A stretch of DNA of 64,000 bases from Pycnopodia helianthoides. Taxonomy: Eukaryota > Echinodermata > Asteroidea > Forcipulatida > Asteriidae. Every line of letters begins with the position of its first letter. Positions within the stretch are counted from its first letter, which is position 1. This document shows, one piece after another, positions 34,501-45,652 of this stretch. A model generated the notes under the pieces. It was not told the origin of the DNA and made no database searches. It saw only the letters and a program-made list of their open reading frames with translations. Position numbers and translations under genes: made by a program. The stretch is from assembly GCA_032158295.1 (NCBI GenBank), contig CM063244.1:25890930-25954929 (forward strand). Direction: 5' to 3'.

Positions 34501-37500
34501 CTGTGTATGATATTGATTGTCATCAAATTTATTAATACAATAGTGGCGTCTTATATAGCGCTCATATCCGTCACTCAAGGCGCTTCAACAGTCAGTATTT
34601 TCCTGCAAGGAATATATGTGGAGCTACGTTTTGAAGTATCAGACCTTTTTCCTTTACATAGCACCATGTAATGGATTACAAGGTGCCGTGGCGCAATATG
34701 CTGCCAATCATAATGAGACGTTCACAACAATTTGTATGCAAAACTATTGCACAGGTTGTTACTACATGTAGACATCACAGTTTTATCCTTTCTGTAAATA
34801 AAAAAAACACTTGGTTAACAACAAATGGTCATGTGACGGGACGGAAAGTGACTGGACGGACATTTGTCCAAATTTTTGAATTGAATTTTGAATTTTATTA
34901 AAAATGACATTCATCGTGACCCGAAGGTCAAATTGCAGAGTCATTACAATAGTTAAAAATAGAAAATACATAAATTATGTTTAAAAGAACACCTAAATAT
35001 CAAAAATAAATGATATAAGAAAAGAAGATTTCACCCACGCCTATAAAACAAAAACAGAACCACATTAACTAAACAACACCTCCCTGTAGTGTAAAAGGGA
35101 AATGGATTATTTGAAGGGGCATAAACGTTTAAATGTGTGAATTTTTGGTTTAAATCTGTAAAAAGTTTGATCTGTATGTTAGTTGTTTGTCTAAAAGAAC
35201 TCTCTATCAATAGTATTTTTTTTTTTTTTAATGTCATACACAGAAAAAAAATTCCAATCACTGTAGTTGATTATTTTTCTAGTTTTTAGTTGACAGGTTT
35301 TGGATCTGAGCCTTAATTAAGGACAGGCTGTTTCAGCTACATGTCGGTAAAAAAAACCTCCTTTTTTAAAAGAACACTTTCTTGTCTTTCCTTTTTCTGA
35401 TTTTGACAGTCACCATATGAGGGAGGTTCTTTCAAGCTGGAATTATTTCTGCCAGAAGAATACCCCATGTCAGCACCAAAAGTTCGCTTCATGACCAAAA
35501 TATATCACCCAAATATTGATAAACTGGGTCGCATATGTCTTGATATTCTCAAAGGTATGTATCTCTTGGATTTTATGAATAATATGTCTCCTGTAGTATT
35601 TTGTGGAAGGAGAGTGCACAGATTGTAATGTGTTCATTTTTGTTCTGTTGAATGCTTTTGGAATGTATCAATGATTAGTATTTCTTGTTTTGATTGATTG
35701 TACTGGCACTTATTTTGGTGTCAAATGATTTGTATTACATATATTGCTTGACTTCTTCTTTCCACTGTATTTTAATTTGTTACAATTTGTGGAGAGAGCC
35801 AGTTGGGCAGGAGAGTGCATGATAGTAGTGATTTCAGGGTTTTTTTCCCCATTGAATGCTCTCCAATTTTTTGAAAAATTTGTACTTGTATTTATTGTAT
35901 TGGCACTTATTTTAATGCTCTGCAATATTATGACCAATATGTACTTGTAATTTATTTGATTGCCACTTATTTTAATGCTCTCCAATTTTATGACAAATCT
36001 GTACTTGTATTTATTGTATTGGCACTTATTTTGGTGTCATATCATTTATATAATAGCTTGACTTTTTCGTTTGAGTGTATTTTAATATGTTATGATCATA
36101 ACAGAGTAATAATTATTTTATGCTTGCTTGTACATTTTTCCTTGACTGTGCTTTCTTAGACACCTTCACTCTCTGTCATTCTTTCATTCAATTTTATTCA
36201 TTTTGTTGTGGTTTTCATTTCCTGTATTCATATGATTTTTATATGAATGTTACAGTATGTCATTTTCAACATGTGTTTAATTTGAAACCATTCTCCAGCC
36301 TGTATTATTATGATTGTTTCTGGATAAAATGAAACATCAGACTGCATATTTTATTACAATTTTGATTCCCAGAAGCCCCTGCCCACGTCCCCCGTAAATT
36401 GGTCACAGTCATCAGAGCTGCCGACTCTCTCTGATTCTGTAGGAAAATTCTCTGAAAATAAACCTATCCTTCCGTGTTCTGATGAACAAATTTGAAAATC
36501 TCTCTGATTACGGAAACTGTTTCCCCTATTGCGTTGAATGTTATTGTTGATATTTCGCTGTTTGTTGTACAGAATCTCCCTGATTGTTGAACAAAATCTC
36601 CCTGATTGTTGTACAAAATCTCCCTGATTGTTGTACAAAATCTCCCTGATTGTTGTGCAAAATCTCCCTGATTGTTGTACAAAATCTCCCTGATTGTTGT
36701 ACAAAATCTCCCTGATTGTTGTACAAAATCTCCCTGATTGTTGAACAAAATCTCCCTGATTGTTGAACAAAATCTCCCTGATTGTTGTACAAAATCTCCT
36801 GATTGAAGATGCAAATGTTGGCAGCTCTGCAGTTATTGATAATTACGTAGATTACTCAAACAATTGTCGCCATTTACATGTGTAGTGTAAATACAATTGT
36901 CTGAGGGGTCCAAAATCAATTTAAAGGTGTTGCTATAAATGTATTTTGGGAAAACTGTGTTTCCTTGATAACTGAAAATACTTTCTTGTTTCTACAACCA
37001 ACAGTGTTTGGAACAGTACCTTCCTTCAATTGTGTGATTTAATTTGATGTTAACTTTGGGCGTATGAGGAAAACAAAACCACTCTACTCAAATTTTCTTT
37101 GTTCACCCCAAAATTTTTTCAATTACCCAGTCAGTTTCCCTTGGGGTTTATTTATTAGCTTCACACTGTCAGTAAAACAGTCAGGCTTATACTAATTAGA
37201 ACTATGTTTATTCTTCATCTTAATTTTCTTCAAATTGATTTATTTTATCGTTAGACAACATTTCTAGAGGCCATTTAGTATAATTATCATTTTACAAAGG
37301 TAATTGTGCTCAATTCATTTTCCGATGATTACCATACCTTCTTCGTCCTGTATTTAATATTTTTTGTTGATTACTCGGTGTAGATAAATGGAGTCCAGCT
37401 TTGCAGATCCGGACCGTCTTGCTATCAATTCAAGCGTTACTCAGTGCCCCAAATCCAGATGACCCTCTAGCTAATGACGTTGCCGAAAAATGGAAAGTAA

Positions 37501-38181
37501 ACGAAGCACAAGCTATTGAAACTGGTGAGTTCTGAAAAAAAGGAACAAAACTGTGTTCACACTATTTTTCTACAGACGAATCCAAGCAACATCCATGTGC
37601 CGCTATTGCTGGGTAGGCGCTGTTCCATTCATTGTGTCCATCGTTCATTTTCTTAATTTGCGTTTATCGGCATCTCTGACCAATGATGTTGATACAACTA
37701 TCAGAGTGCTAGCGTGATGGGAGGGGAAGCCAGGACACAGCGCGCGTAATGCGTCCCTTTAATTGCGGAAAACACTCGTACACAGGGCTCAAATTTTACA
37801 CTGGACCGCAGGACCCAAGGCCAGTGATTTTAGTGTTAAATACATGACTGGGCATTTGCGAACGGACACCAACCCTCAGAAATCTGAGAAAGGATTCATG
37901 CATGAATCGTTTCTCAGAATCAAATTGTTTTGGATGACAAATTATCCAAACCATATTACTTCGAAGGGAATCCTTTCTCAAAATAGATTACACTGTCAAC
38001 AGTGTCTCACCAAGTAAGTTTTTATGGTCACTTAATTTTGGAGTACTTACCAATCTATGAATCAAACTTTTTTAATATTTTCATTTGATAGTTTTGTGTC
38101 TTTTCCTTAAACTGTATCTTCCTGACTTTGTTCTCTTCAACAGCAAGAGCATGGACGAAACAGCACGCAATAAAGCCATGA
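31479..38181 (+). CDS. UBE2N: Ubiquitin-conjugating enzyme E2 N (Ubc13), complete
   Basis: E2 enzyme that, with a UEV partner (UBE2V1/Mms2), builds K63-linked ubiquitin chains in DNA-damage tolerance and innate signalling (family knowledge). Five exons, 31479-31508, 32887-32988, 35410-35554, 37384-37524 and 38144-38181, join in frame to 151 residues plus stop, against 152 in human. It starts [14 protein letters not shown] at residues 76-79 supplies the conserved Asn79, and the catalytic Cys87 lies in [26 protein letters not shown] and the EAQAIETARAWT helix follow, ending in KQHAIKP. All introns are GT-AG. The start ATG has A at -3 and matches the family's N-terminus. Expression is likely constitutive. 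Confidence 0.98.
31509..32886 (+). other. UBE2N: UBE2N intron 1
   Basis: About 1.4 kb, AT-rich. Part of a family G repeat is at about 32160-32340. Otherwise nothing notable. Confidence 0.7.
32887..32988 (+). CDS. UBE2N: UBE2N exon 2 (residues 11-44)
   Basis: Acceptor tgtag, donor gtaagt at 32989. 34 codons in phase 0, from ETQRLVAEP to [13 protein letters not shown]. Confidence 0.97.
33034..33172. repeat. MITE-like element, family M8, copy 2
   Basis: Inverted ends 'gccgatttcac' and 'gtgaaatcggc'; 'cgcaagt'-type motifs mirror inside. About 140 bp. Confidence 0.65.
33470..33812 (-). repeat. Dispersed SINE-like element, family C, copy 2
   Basis: Matches 9535-9865 almost throughout, with an extra segment 'gggtatcatccactaggagc' that also occurs in the copy at 39095-39300. 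Confidence 0.7.
33845..34090. repeat. Dispersed repeat, family K, diverged copy
   Basis: Shares 'ggctggcaggaccagtta', 'catttggccagc' and 'ggtgactgttag'-type segments with 41306-41518 and 53935-54176. Confidence 0.5.
34535..34715 (+). repeat. Dispersed repeat, family F, copy 2
   Basis: Close match to 4340-4560, including 'cttatatagcgctcatatcc' and 'catagcaccatgtaatgg'. Confidence 0.75.
35410..35554 (+). CDS. UBE2N: UBE2N exon 3 with catalytic Cys87
   Basis: Acceptor tgacag, donor gtatgt at 35555. Encodes [19 protein letters not shown], then the [17 protein letters not shown] active-site stretch. Leaves in phase 1. Confidence 0.98.
35695..36050 (+). repeat. Imperfect local repeats, ~110-bp spacing
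   Basis: Segments around 'tgtacttgtatttattgtat' followed by 'ggcacttatttt' recur at about 35700, 35880, 35942 and 36000, with 'aatgctct.caat' between. Partly decayed tandem duplication. Confidence 0.5.
36411..36832. repeat. MITE-like element, family M4, with internal 22-bp minisatellite
   Basis: Same inverted ends as 19979-20196 ('agagctgccgac' and 'gttggcagctct') and the same body. The motif 'ctccctgattgttgtacaaa' is repeated about 11 times at 22-bp period from about 36565 to 36810; single-base variants (gaac for gtac, gcaa for acaa) mark individual units. All three frames stay open, which is a repeat artefact. Confidence 0.88.
37384..37524 (+). CDS. UBE2N: UBE2N exon 4
   Basis: Acceptor gtgtag, donor gtgagt at 37525. 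Two bases complete Asp93 of DKWSPALQ; it continues through [19 protein letters not shown] to NEAQAIET and leaves in phase 1. Confidence 0.97.
37785..38060 (-). repeat. Composite: M10 end fragment and M1-related repeat in UBE2N intron 4
   Basis: 'actggaccgcaggaccc' at about 37800 matches the left end of the element at 52003-52349. From about 37860 the inverted M1-related body ('gattcatgcatgaatc', 'cacttaattttggagta') follows. Two elements are joined or nested. Confidence 0.55.
38144..38181 (+). CDS. UBE2N: UBE2N exon 5 and stop
   Basis: Acceptor tcaacag. Encodes [12 protein letters not shown], then tga at 38179-38181. The last residues differ from the vertebrate end, as is usual for this tail. 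Confidence 0.95.
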
Positions 38182-38560
38182 CAGGGCAGCTTTCATTTTG
38201 TTTAGTTTTTTCTTGTATATCTACTCTGCGTTAAACCCTCCATTACTACAGCGGCCGAGAAAAAGACACTGCAGAAAAAAGCAGTGGGTCTTGGGGACTC
38301 TGTAAGTAGGTGGTTCGTAAAAAGGCATGTTTAAAAATGGGACTATATAAGTGAAGTTTGACGACGCTGGCCTGTAGTTTGTACAGTGGTTTTATTTTTA
38401 GCGTTTTCATTTGTAAGATTTGAGGTTGAGAGGGACTTTCAGACTCAAAAACATTAATACATTCTAAGTTGGTTAAATCCTCTACAAACTCCAGGCCAGG
38501 ACTTTGTTTTGTATAAAAATTAAAAAATTAATAAATCATAAATGTCGAAAAGTGATAAGC
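38182..38560 (+). terminator. UBE2N: Probable UBE2N 3' UTR with poly(A) signal
   Basis: A canonical aataaa lies at 38530-38535, about 350 bp after the stop. Cleavage shortly after it is plausible but unproven. Confidence 0.45.
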
Positions 38561-39094
38561 TAAAAAGAAGAAGAAAAAGAAATTACTAAAAATCAGCTAT
38601 TCTGTCTTAGGACTGAGGAAAAAGTAAGGTTAACTCTTGAGAAAGTCTACGTTTTTTTTCAGTTTGGCATCGTTTCTCAGTTGGCCGAACATGAATGCAA
38701 AGCAATGTTTTCAATTGGGCTGTGTTTTGGATCGATGGCTTTTTGCAGTGGCTGCGGCTTGATCACTGCAAAGGCCTATCCATCACTGCAGCCAGAAGCC
38801 ATAGCCCAAGCCACAATGGATGTAGGCGCGGCTGTAGTTACCATAAAGGCAGTGTTTTTCAATAGGGATGAGTTTGTAGTTGGGCATTTGTTTCCAATCG
38901 GGTTATTGGAGGAGAGTTAATTAATTTGTATGTGTAACATTGGCCGTCACGACTATCAAGTCCCACACGTCGATAATTACTAAACTCATTTCCACAAACA
39001 ATTTATGTTAAAAATTGAGTGTTTTTATAGAGTAGAAATAGTCCCCCCCGCGAATCAAGGTAATTTTCTTAAAATAATTTGTTTATGTTTTTTT

Positions 39095-39300
39095 ATTTAT
39101 TTTTTAATGAGATATTGCCCAACTCAAAAGGTCAGACGGCCACTTCAAGGTCAGGGCTACTCTAACCTGATTTAAACTGTCAACCCAAATCAACTGATAC
39201 CAGGGGCACGTTGCCACCTACTCCTGGGACTGCAACTGGGTTATACCCCGTTCACAGTCCGTAAGGAAGTAGGCATGGGTATCATCCACCAGGAAACGGC
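39095..39300 (-). repeat. Truncated family C element
   Basis: Matches the 5' (plus-strand) portion of 33470-33812 to 'gggtatcatccaccaggaa', then stops. The tRNA-like part is absent. Confidence 0.65.
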
Positions 39301-39478
39301 ACGTTACAAAAACAAAATCTCTCTTTATTCCAATAACTCCTCAAAATCCACCTGGTTGAGACTGATTTTGACGGGTGTAGCCGCTACATTGATAAGCAAA
39401 CTGTCTTGGCATAGGGTGAGGAATGGCAATCTTGTGAAAGCTTGATTCTTCAGCAACTTTGAAGCAACCAAGTAAGCG

Positions 39479-39508
39479 ATCAATCAATCAATCAATCAAT
39501 CAATCAGT
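39479..39508 (+). repeat. (AATC)n microsatellite
   Basis: About seven 'aatc' units. Confidence 0.85.
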
Positions 39509-40480
39509 CGTCAACATATTAGGTTGCTGGGTTCGGAGGAATTCAAACAGATTTCCTCAAGAAATTTTCAGGATGACTGTTAAGTACAGTTTCTAACCTT
39601 TAATTGTAGGGCTCTTGATATTGACTCGAGTGCTATCTTGCCCTGTGTTTTGAAGCCGTGTGGGCACGTCCATGCTTTTGTACAACCTTATGTAAACGTT
39701 TGAAATTTAGGTACGGCTTAATGCATAGATGCATCATCAAATCAAATATGCCGGGAATGTGCACGCACAATCTGTTAATGTGCATACAAGACTGGGAACA
39801 TAGTCCGATTTTAATGCACGCTTGCCCGTCCATTAGTCTGTAAAATGGCCTGGTGATTTTTTCAGAATGACTTCATTCTTGTGCCAATCTTTTGAAGCAG
39901 AATATGCTGCACCTTGACACCAAGGGAAGCTTCTACTTCAAATCACAAATAAACTTGTCAAATAAAAAGTCACAACATTCGTCAACGTTGTTACAGCTTT
40001 AAAATCCGCACTGCGTAGTATACAGCGACACACATGGAATCTGATCCCAAATGAAAACGTCGCGAGTAGGATTTACGGTGGGTGTTGATGCGGGTTAGAA
40101 GTCGCGTACTAGGCGCGCAGACTTAACGCAAAGTTTCTTGCTTTCAAAAAATGTTCACTTCGAATTATAAACGTTCCATTGTCACGCACATATGGGGAAG
40201 AAGTCCGCCCCCTGAAGGTGTCTAAAAACTTGTGCATGTATAACGGGGAGTTAGCACTCTAGTCAATATTATATAGCTCAATGCCTTGCATTAACTAGTA
40301 ACTATGTCAAGCCTGGTTTATTTTTTAAGCAGTAACTAGCAGGAAACCAGTTGCCAAAATGTTTACACTACAATGGATTTTATAGGCTGGTTACCAATTT
40401 ATTGAAAGCAAACTAATATCTGGCTAAGCAACTTTCAACATGTACCAGCCGTATGGAGTATGCGTATTGTTTGATCAGGG

Positions 40481-40722
40481 CCTAATTTTTGCTTACTGCC
40501 AAATTCTTTGCTTACGATCACCATTCTTCGCTTACAGGGCAAGCGACAATTTTCTGTTCTAGCTGTGTAAGCGAAGAATGCCTAGTAATGTGGACGCACA
40601 AGCAAAAATTCCCCGCTAACCTGTGAAATACGCTTAGCGTAAGCACGGAAATCCCTGCTTCTGTATTCGCCGATTTATTGCTAACGGTAAGCAGAGCCAA
40701 GAAATTGGGCCAAGGTTTCGTC
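40481..40722. repeat. MITE-like element, family M9
   Basis: Left end 'gggcctaatttttgcttac' and right end 'gaaattgggcc' are inverted. The body repeats 'gcttac' and 'gtaagc' on both strands, giving a foldback. Confidence 0.6.
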
Positions 40723-41305
40723 GTTCAAAGCTAAGCGGCTTTCAATCCCATAAGAGAATTAAACTTCAGTACATGTAGTACTATCGAATATAACTGTTTG
40801 TATTACAAAATGATTCAAAATAAATTAAGGATTAGAAAGATTATTTTTCACCTGGAGAAAATTTGTTAAATGTCATTTCACACAAATATTGTACATTCAT
40901 TCTGCAATTTAAATGTTTTACTTTAGTTCTCTTTAAAAAATCTGGGCGTGTATTATTTTTATTTTACCTGACAGGCAATCTCTACACCTGATCCTTTTTA
41001 TTGCATATTTAGTTTATTTACTTATTTTTTTTTTAGCAATGTATGTTAACAAAACGGTTAGTAACGACTTACACCATTATTGTGAAACGGAGCCTGCTAA
41101 TGGAGGGTCTCAAAAGTGGGAAACATTCTAGGTGCAAACGAAAACAAAAATCCCCCTTGGGCACATGCCCGCTAGCCATTGGACCGCCTCCACTGAACCG
41201 CATCATTGCACCGGAGTACGGGAGCAAACCCTACACTAGTGGAATGTTCCGGCAGTCCCCCGGAACGGTCCATGAGCACGCGCTAGAATACTTTACCGAT
41301 CAGGG

Positions 41306-41518
41306 TTTGCCCTTAACTTTTTTCAGTGACTGGCCGGCAGGACCAGTTAGATTGTCATATCACTAGTCCGTCACCCTTTTTCACTAGTCCATATTTCAAA
41401 TGAAATAGGGATTGCTTTTCAATACTGAACTAGCCAGCCCGGACCACTTGGAGAGAATTTGGACTGGTCTTCAGGTGTTTTAACTGGAATTTGGCCAGCG
41501 GACCACTGTTAAGGGAGA
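41306..41518. repeat. MITE-like repeat, family K, copy
   Basis: Starts 'tttgcccttaac' and ends 'gttaagggagaa'. The inside is symmetric around 'actagt' with 'aggaccagtta' and 'gcggaccactgttaa'. Copies: 53935-54176 and 33845-34090. Confidence 0.65.
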
Positions 41519-41924
41519 ACGCTGCCGATCCAATAATCCAATAAGAATGTTCCTACCGTTCCGACTTTTGAGACGCTCCCCAACAAAGCTGATAATGTAA
41601 CAATAAAACAGCCATCGTACCATGGGTCTTCATCCACAAATGTTTACAAGTAGTGAATGGTCTTTATTGCAAGCTGTAATGGTCAAATAAATCGGGTATT
41701 GCAGTTGAAGTTTTAACTGATCTTGATTTCCAACACGTGGTTTTCAAGCCGTACATTCTTATCATTGTTCTCATCGTTCGTAACTCTCAATGGCTTTTAT
41801 GACAAGAAAGCCGAGATTTAAACAAGTGTCTTGTTAAAAGATTTAATTCTAGGTGGTTAATATTAGCATGGATTAATCGTAACCACCCCCCGACCGCACC
41901 CAATCACAATCTAACTGTTTTGTT

Positions 41925-42510
41925 GTGTTTTGTTTCTGTTGGACTGAGGACTGCACTAGTATGTAACTGATTGTGCGTTGATTCGTGCTACATTGTAGCG
42001 TGTCGTGGCCGAGGCGGTCTCGAGCATCACGTTCTGACAGCTGAGCCGGCAGAGTGTGGGTTCGAATCCCGGCCATGACAAGTTGTGTTCTTGGGCGAGA
42101 CACTTCACTATAATTGCTTCTCATCGCCCCTGAGGGTAAATGGTACATGTTGGGGTAGAGATTGACATAAATGATTAGCAACATGTGTGCACATGTGGCT
42201 GCTGGTGCTGCATACTCCAAAGGAGTTGAGACTGTTTTTCAGGCATGCTGAAGTCCTAATGAATAGGGGTAGTTATAGTGTTAGGCACTTTTATGCAATG
42301 TTTAAAGCTCCTAATAAATGTCTATTGTTATCGCATTATTTGTTTTATCTGGGATCAGACATACCATCATAATCAGAGTCCCAACAGTGTGTTGAGGTGT
42401 TGAGTTACTGTAACGGATTGGTGTTATATTTTGATAGAGTGAGCAAGGATCCTTGTAAATCACTCATGGGATCAGGCATACCACCACAATCAGAGTCCAA
42501 CAGTTTGGGG
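41925..42510 (-). repeat. Solo inverted satellite units split by a SINE
   Basis: 41939-41978 ('gttggactgaggactgcact' onward) and 42350-42510 ('gggatcagacatacca', 'aatcagagtccaacagtttg') are reverse-complement pieces of the 104-bp satellite at 17451-19690. The SINE at 42000-42345 sits between the two parts of one unit. The right part continues into a second unit whose spacer differs from the array. Confidence 0.75.
42000..42345 (+). repeat. tRNA-derived SINE-like element, family B, near-complete
   Basis: Head 'gtgtcgtggccgaggcggtc' (A-box-like) and 'gggttcgaatcccggccatg' (B-box-like). The first seven bases, tgtcgtg, can pair with catgaca after the B box, so the head resembles a tRNA-Ser/Leu-type gene. 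The SINE body continues with 'taattgcttctcatcgcccc' and 'aaaggagttgaga'. Confidence 0.75.
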
Positions 42511-43181
42511 GATGAGTCACCATAGTGAGAAAGGACCATAGAAAATATTGTTAGCGAGTTAGGGGTGAAATTATACAATTAACCTTTGATATCCAACAAA
42601 AATAAAAACTTCCTCCGAGATTTTTACTGTAAAAGTATCTGAATGTAACTTGGGGTTGATATTTCTTATTATATACCAGACAGGCAGATATTTGTAATTT
42701 GATTGGTGGAACACGTGTCACATGTCATCCTTTATATTGCCAATGTCTACTGCCGCAATGCTCCCAAACTTAATATTGGAGTCCAATATGGTTAACTATT
42801 GGACGGTTTGCAGCGTCGTTTCCCCAAATAATCGTTCCCTGTCCGTTTGTCTTAACGAGGCAAGGTAGTGTCATGGCAGACAAGGCTGGAGTCTGTTTTT
42901 CACATTGTTTTGAAGGTTTTTAATTATATTTTCAGAGTAGTGGACGGTCAAGTTTCTATTTTTTGTTTTTTGTGAAAAAAATTTAAAATCTGTAAAGATG
43001 TATGTGTGAGTTATATAAAACAAATAGTGTATGCATACTGTTTTGTGCATTGTCTCAGAGTATAATTGCTGAAATCTTGCTTTTCCATCTGCCTCGTGAA
43101 ATGGAATAGTCCAGATTTAAACCTCATGATCATATTCTGCGACGATGCACTCACATGCATCCAATATTTGTATAATATTAA

Positions 43182-43338
43182 GGGAATAAAAGAGTAGTGA
43201 CTCGGTCTTAACTGGCCGTTTCAAACCTTGCAGGATTGTGGCCGTGTGATAAAGGACCTCACCTTCCGCACGGCCCTTTATCATCTGGCTAGGTTTTAAA
43301 TGGCCGGTTAAGACTGAGTGACCACTATTTTATTCCCA
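43182..43338. repeat. MITE-like palindrome, family M6
   Basis: Ends 'gggaataaaa' and 'ttttattccc' are perfectly inverted. The arms continue through 'gactcggtcttaactggccg' and 'cggttaagactgagtgacc' to a short centre. Confidence 0.75.
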
Positions 43339-43734
43339 TTCATAAATGCCCTTTTTGTTAAAAAGCATTACAGTAATGGAAAATCTTGTAAAACTTGTCT
43401 GTAAATTTCCAATTCCTGTCGCGTCCTCGGGCTCCGTTTTGTTTGCGAAGGGTCAAACTTAACATGTTTTAGATTGAATACCGGTATGTATTGATCACGT
43501 TACGCGTTAATTAGCGCCGGCGTAAGCTTGCGAGCGCCACGCGCATGTTTAAACACTTCTCAACGTGTTTAATCGCCTGTTTAAACATGGCCGTGTGATC
43601 TCCTCTTGACCAATCAGAATGGATAAACTGTCCTGGGTATTTATGAATCATGATTCAAGTATACATGCATTTTGTTCTGATTAGAAGGGGAAAATAAGGA
43701 TATTGCTGATAAAAAAAGAAAGACGATCTCTCTC

Positions 43735-44560
43735 CTAGTCTTGGTAGCAACTTGCAGTGAGTTGATCAACTATTCAAACCATTTAACTGCACATTTTGAA
43801 TACAGTTGCACAACTGTGTACAGAACTGTGCATTTGTATCTACATGTATGCATTCACCACATGATATAATATTGCAGGCCGGCATACTTCACTTGTATCT
43901 ATAATTCAAAACCACAGTGAATGGTCAAGCAGTAGGAGGGTTGATTGTGTAGATGCATTTCTCACATGATATTATTGCAGGCTAGCCTACTTGAATCTAT
44001 AATTCAAAACCACAGTGAAGGGTTGACTGTGTACTGTAAAGATGCATTTTCAACCATGTGATATAGTGCAGACTTGCAAAGTTTATCGTTCAAAACCACA
44101 GTGGATGGTATTAAATGATCAGACAGTAGGAGGGTTGACTACTGTGTAGATGCATTTTCACCATATTATTTATTGCAGACTGGCAAAGTTTATCATTCAA
44201 AACCACAGTGGATGGTATTAAATGATCAGATAGTAGGAGGGTCGACTGTGCACTGTGTAGATGCATTCACCACATGATACCATATTGCAGGCTGGCATAG
44301 TTTATCATTCAAAACCACAGTGGATATTGAATGGTCAGACAGTAGGAGGGTTGACTGTACTGTGTAGATGCATTCATCACATGATACCATATTGCAGGCT
44401 GGCATAGTTTATCATTCAAAACCACAGTGAATGATATAGAATGGTCGGACAGTAGGAGGGTTGACTGTGTACTGTGTAGATGCATTCACCACATGATACC
44501 ATATTGCAGGCTGGCCACAGTGGATGATATAGAATGGTCAGACAGTAGGAGGGTTGAACT
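43735..44560 (+). repeat. Tandem array built from the right half of a family M5 element
   Basis: The first unit still has the M5 left part ('gcagtgagttgatcaac'). After it about six units of ~95-115 bp follow, each with 'gtgtagatgcatt', 'acatgatacca', 'attgcaggctggc', 'cattcaaaaccacagtg' and 'agtaggagggttga'. Unit lengths vary through internal deletions. Confidence 0.85.
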
Positions 44561-45652
44561 TAGTATTCTTTCATGCACTCTTCTATTCTCGTGTTCTAGT
44601 AGATTTTCAGGAGTACCTACATTTGCTGGACTGGGAATTTGTAGAGAAAGTCCCAATTTAATACCAAGGCAATAACTTTATTTATTCTTTCTCGTAGGAT
44701 TTGTATTCTTTTGTTTTGACGCATTGTTTTACTAGTTCTTATATAGTAGTTGTACAAAGTATGATCCGTAGTATTGAGCTTTATGTAGCAGAAATAAAAT
44801 GGAAAAATAATTTTCCTGACAAAGTTTGCAAAGATGATACAATAAAGGCTCACTTGACAGACAAACCAATATTCAGTAAGTTCCCATTAAGACTAAAAAT
44901 ATGTCCTTCATCAGGAGTCTTGATTTGTTTTTAACGAGCCATTTGCGAGTTAGATTTGAATAAAGTCTGGTACAATGACTTGTTTAGTCACAAGTTACTG
45001 TTAAATTTGAATTCCTCGGACTAGAGTCAGTTGCTATAAAATAATTTGGGGCAAGCTTTTGTATAGCAACCTTCAGATGAGCAAACCCTGGTACCATTGT
45101 GCAATACACATTCATTGAGCATTGTGTATGGATGTTCACTATCTCTTATGTAACTACGCAAAACCTTGCCCGATATCATGTGACGTAGATACTGTCGCGA
45201 TAGTCTGAGGAATTCATATTTAAGCCGTAAGTTGTGACAGCAATCATTGTACCAGACATTATTCAAATCAACTCGCAAATGGCTTATCGTGTGGTTGTTA
45301 TTATATTTCTTAGTTTGTTCCTTGTTCGATGGTTTGAAATGAATTTTAATTTCCTTCAAATTCATGCATATTCTTATGTTTGTGCAAGCGCATATTTAAA
45401 CTTCCAAGACCGAGTTGGTCCCAACAATATTGAGTTTTACGTGTTTGCACGATTCGTAAAATACTTGAATTCAACATGTGTGTATAAAAATTATAACATT
45501 GTTGATAAAATTAAAATCACCCATGAAATAATGATATGAAAGTCAAATAAATTTAACAAAATCCTCAAAGAAAACCAGTGAATAAGACTCAACCTCCGTA
45601 TCCGGTTACTTGTAAACAATTAAGAATTTTGCCGATTGACGCTCATGTTATC

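Larger units (their letters stand above)
32989..35409 (+). other. UBE2N: UBE2N intron 2
   Basis: 2.4 kb containing a MITE at 33034-33172, a family C element at 33470-33812, a family K copy at 33845-34090 and a family F copy at 34535-34715. Confidence 0.7.
35555..37383 (+). other. UBE2N: UBE2N intron 3
   Basis: 1.8 kb. The left part carries imperfect local repeats around 'ttgtattggcacttatttt' (35700-36040). The right part holds the expanded M4 element at 36411-36832. Confidence 0.7.

Noticed and set aside
36565..36810. CRISPR-like regular spacing of a 22-bp motif
   Set aside because: There are no unique spacers: the units are directly adjacent, in a eukaryotic intron. It is a minisatellite.
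38681..38920. 79-codon ORF downstream of UBE2N
   Set aside because: Lies beyond the probable poly(A) site, contains internal short repeats and has no known domain.
45027..45365. 112-codon minus-strand ORF
   Set aside because: No recognisable motif, AT-rich codons, in a repeat-rich intergenic region; consistent with chance.
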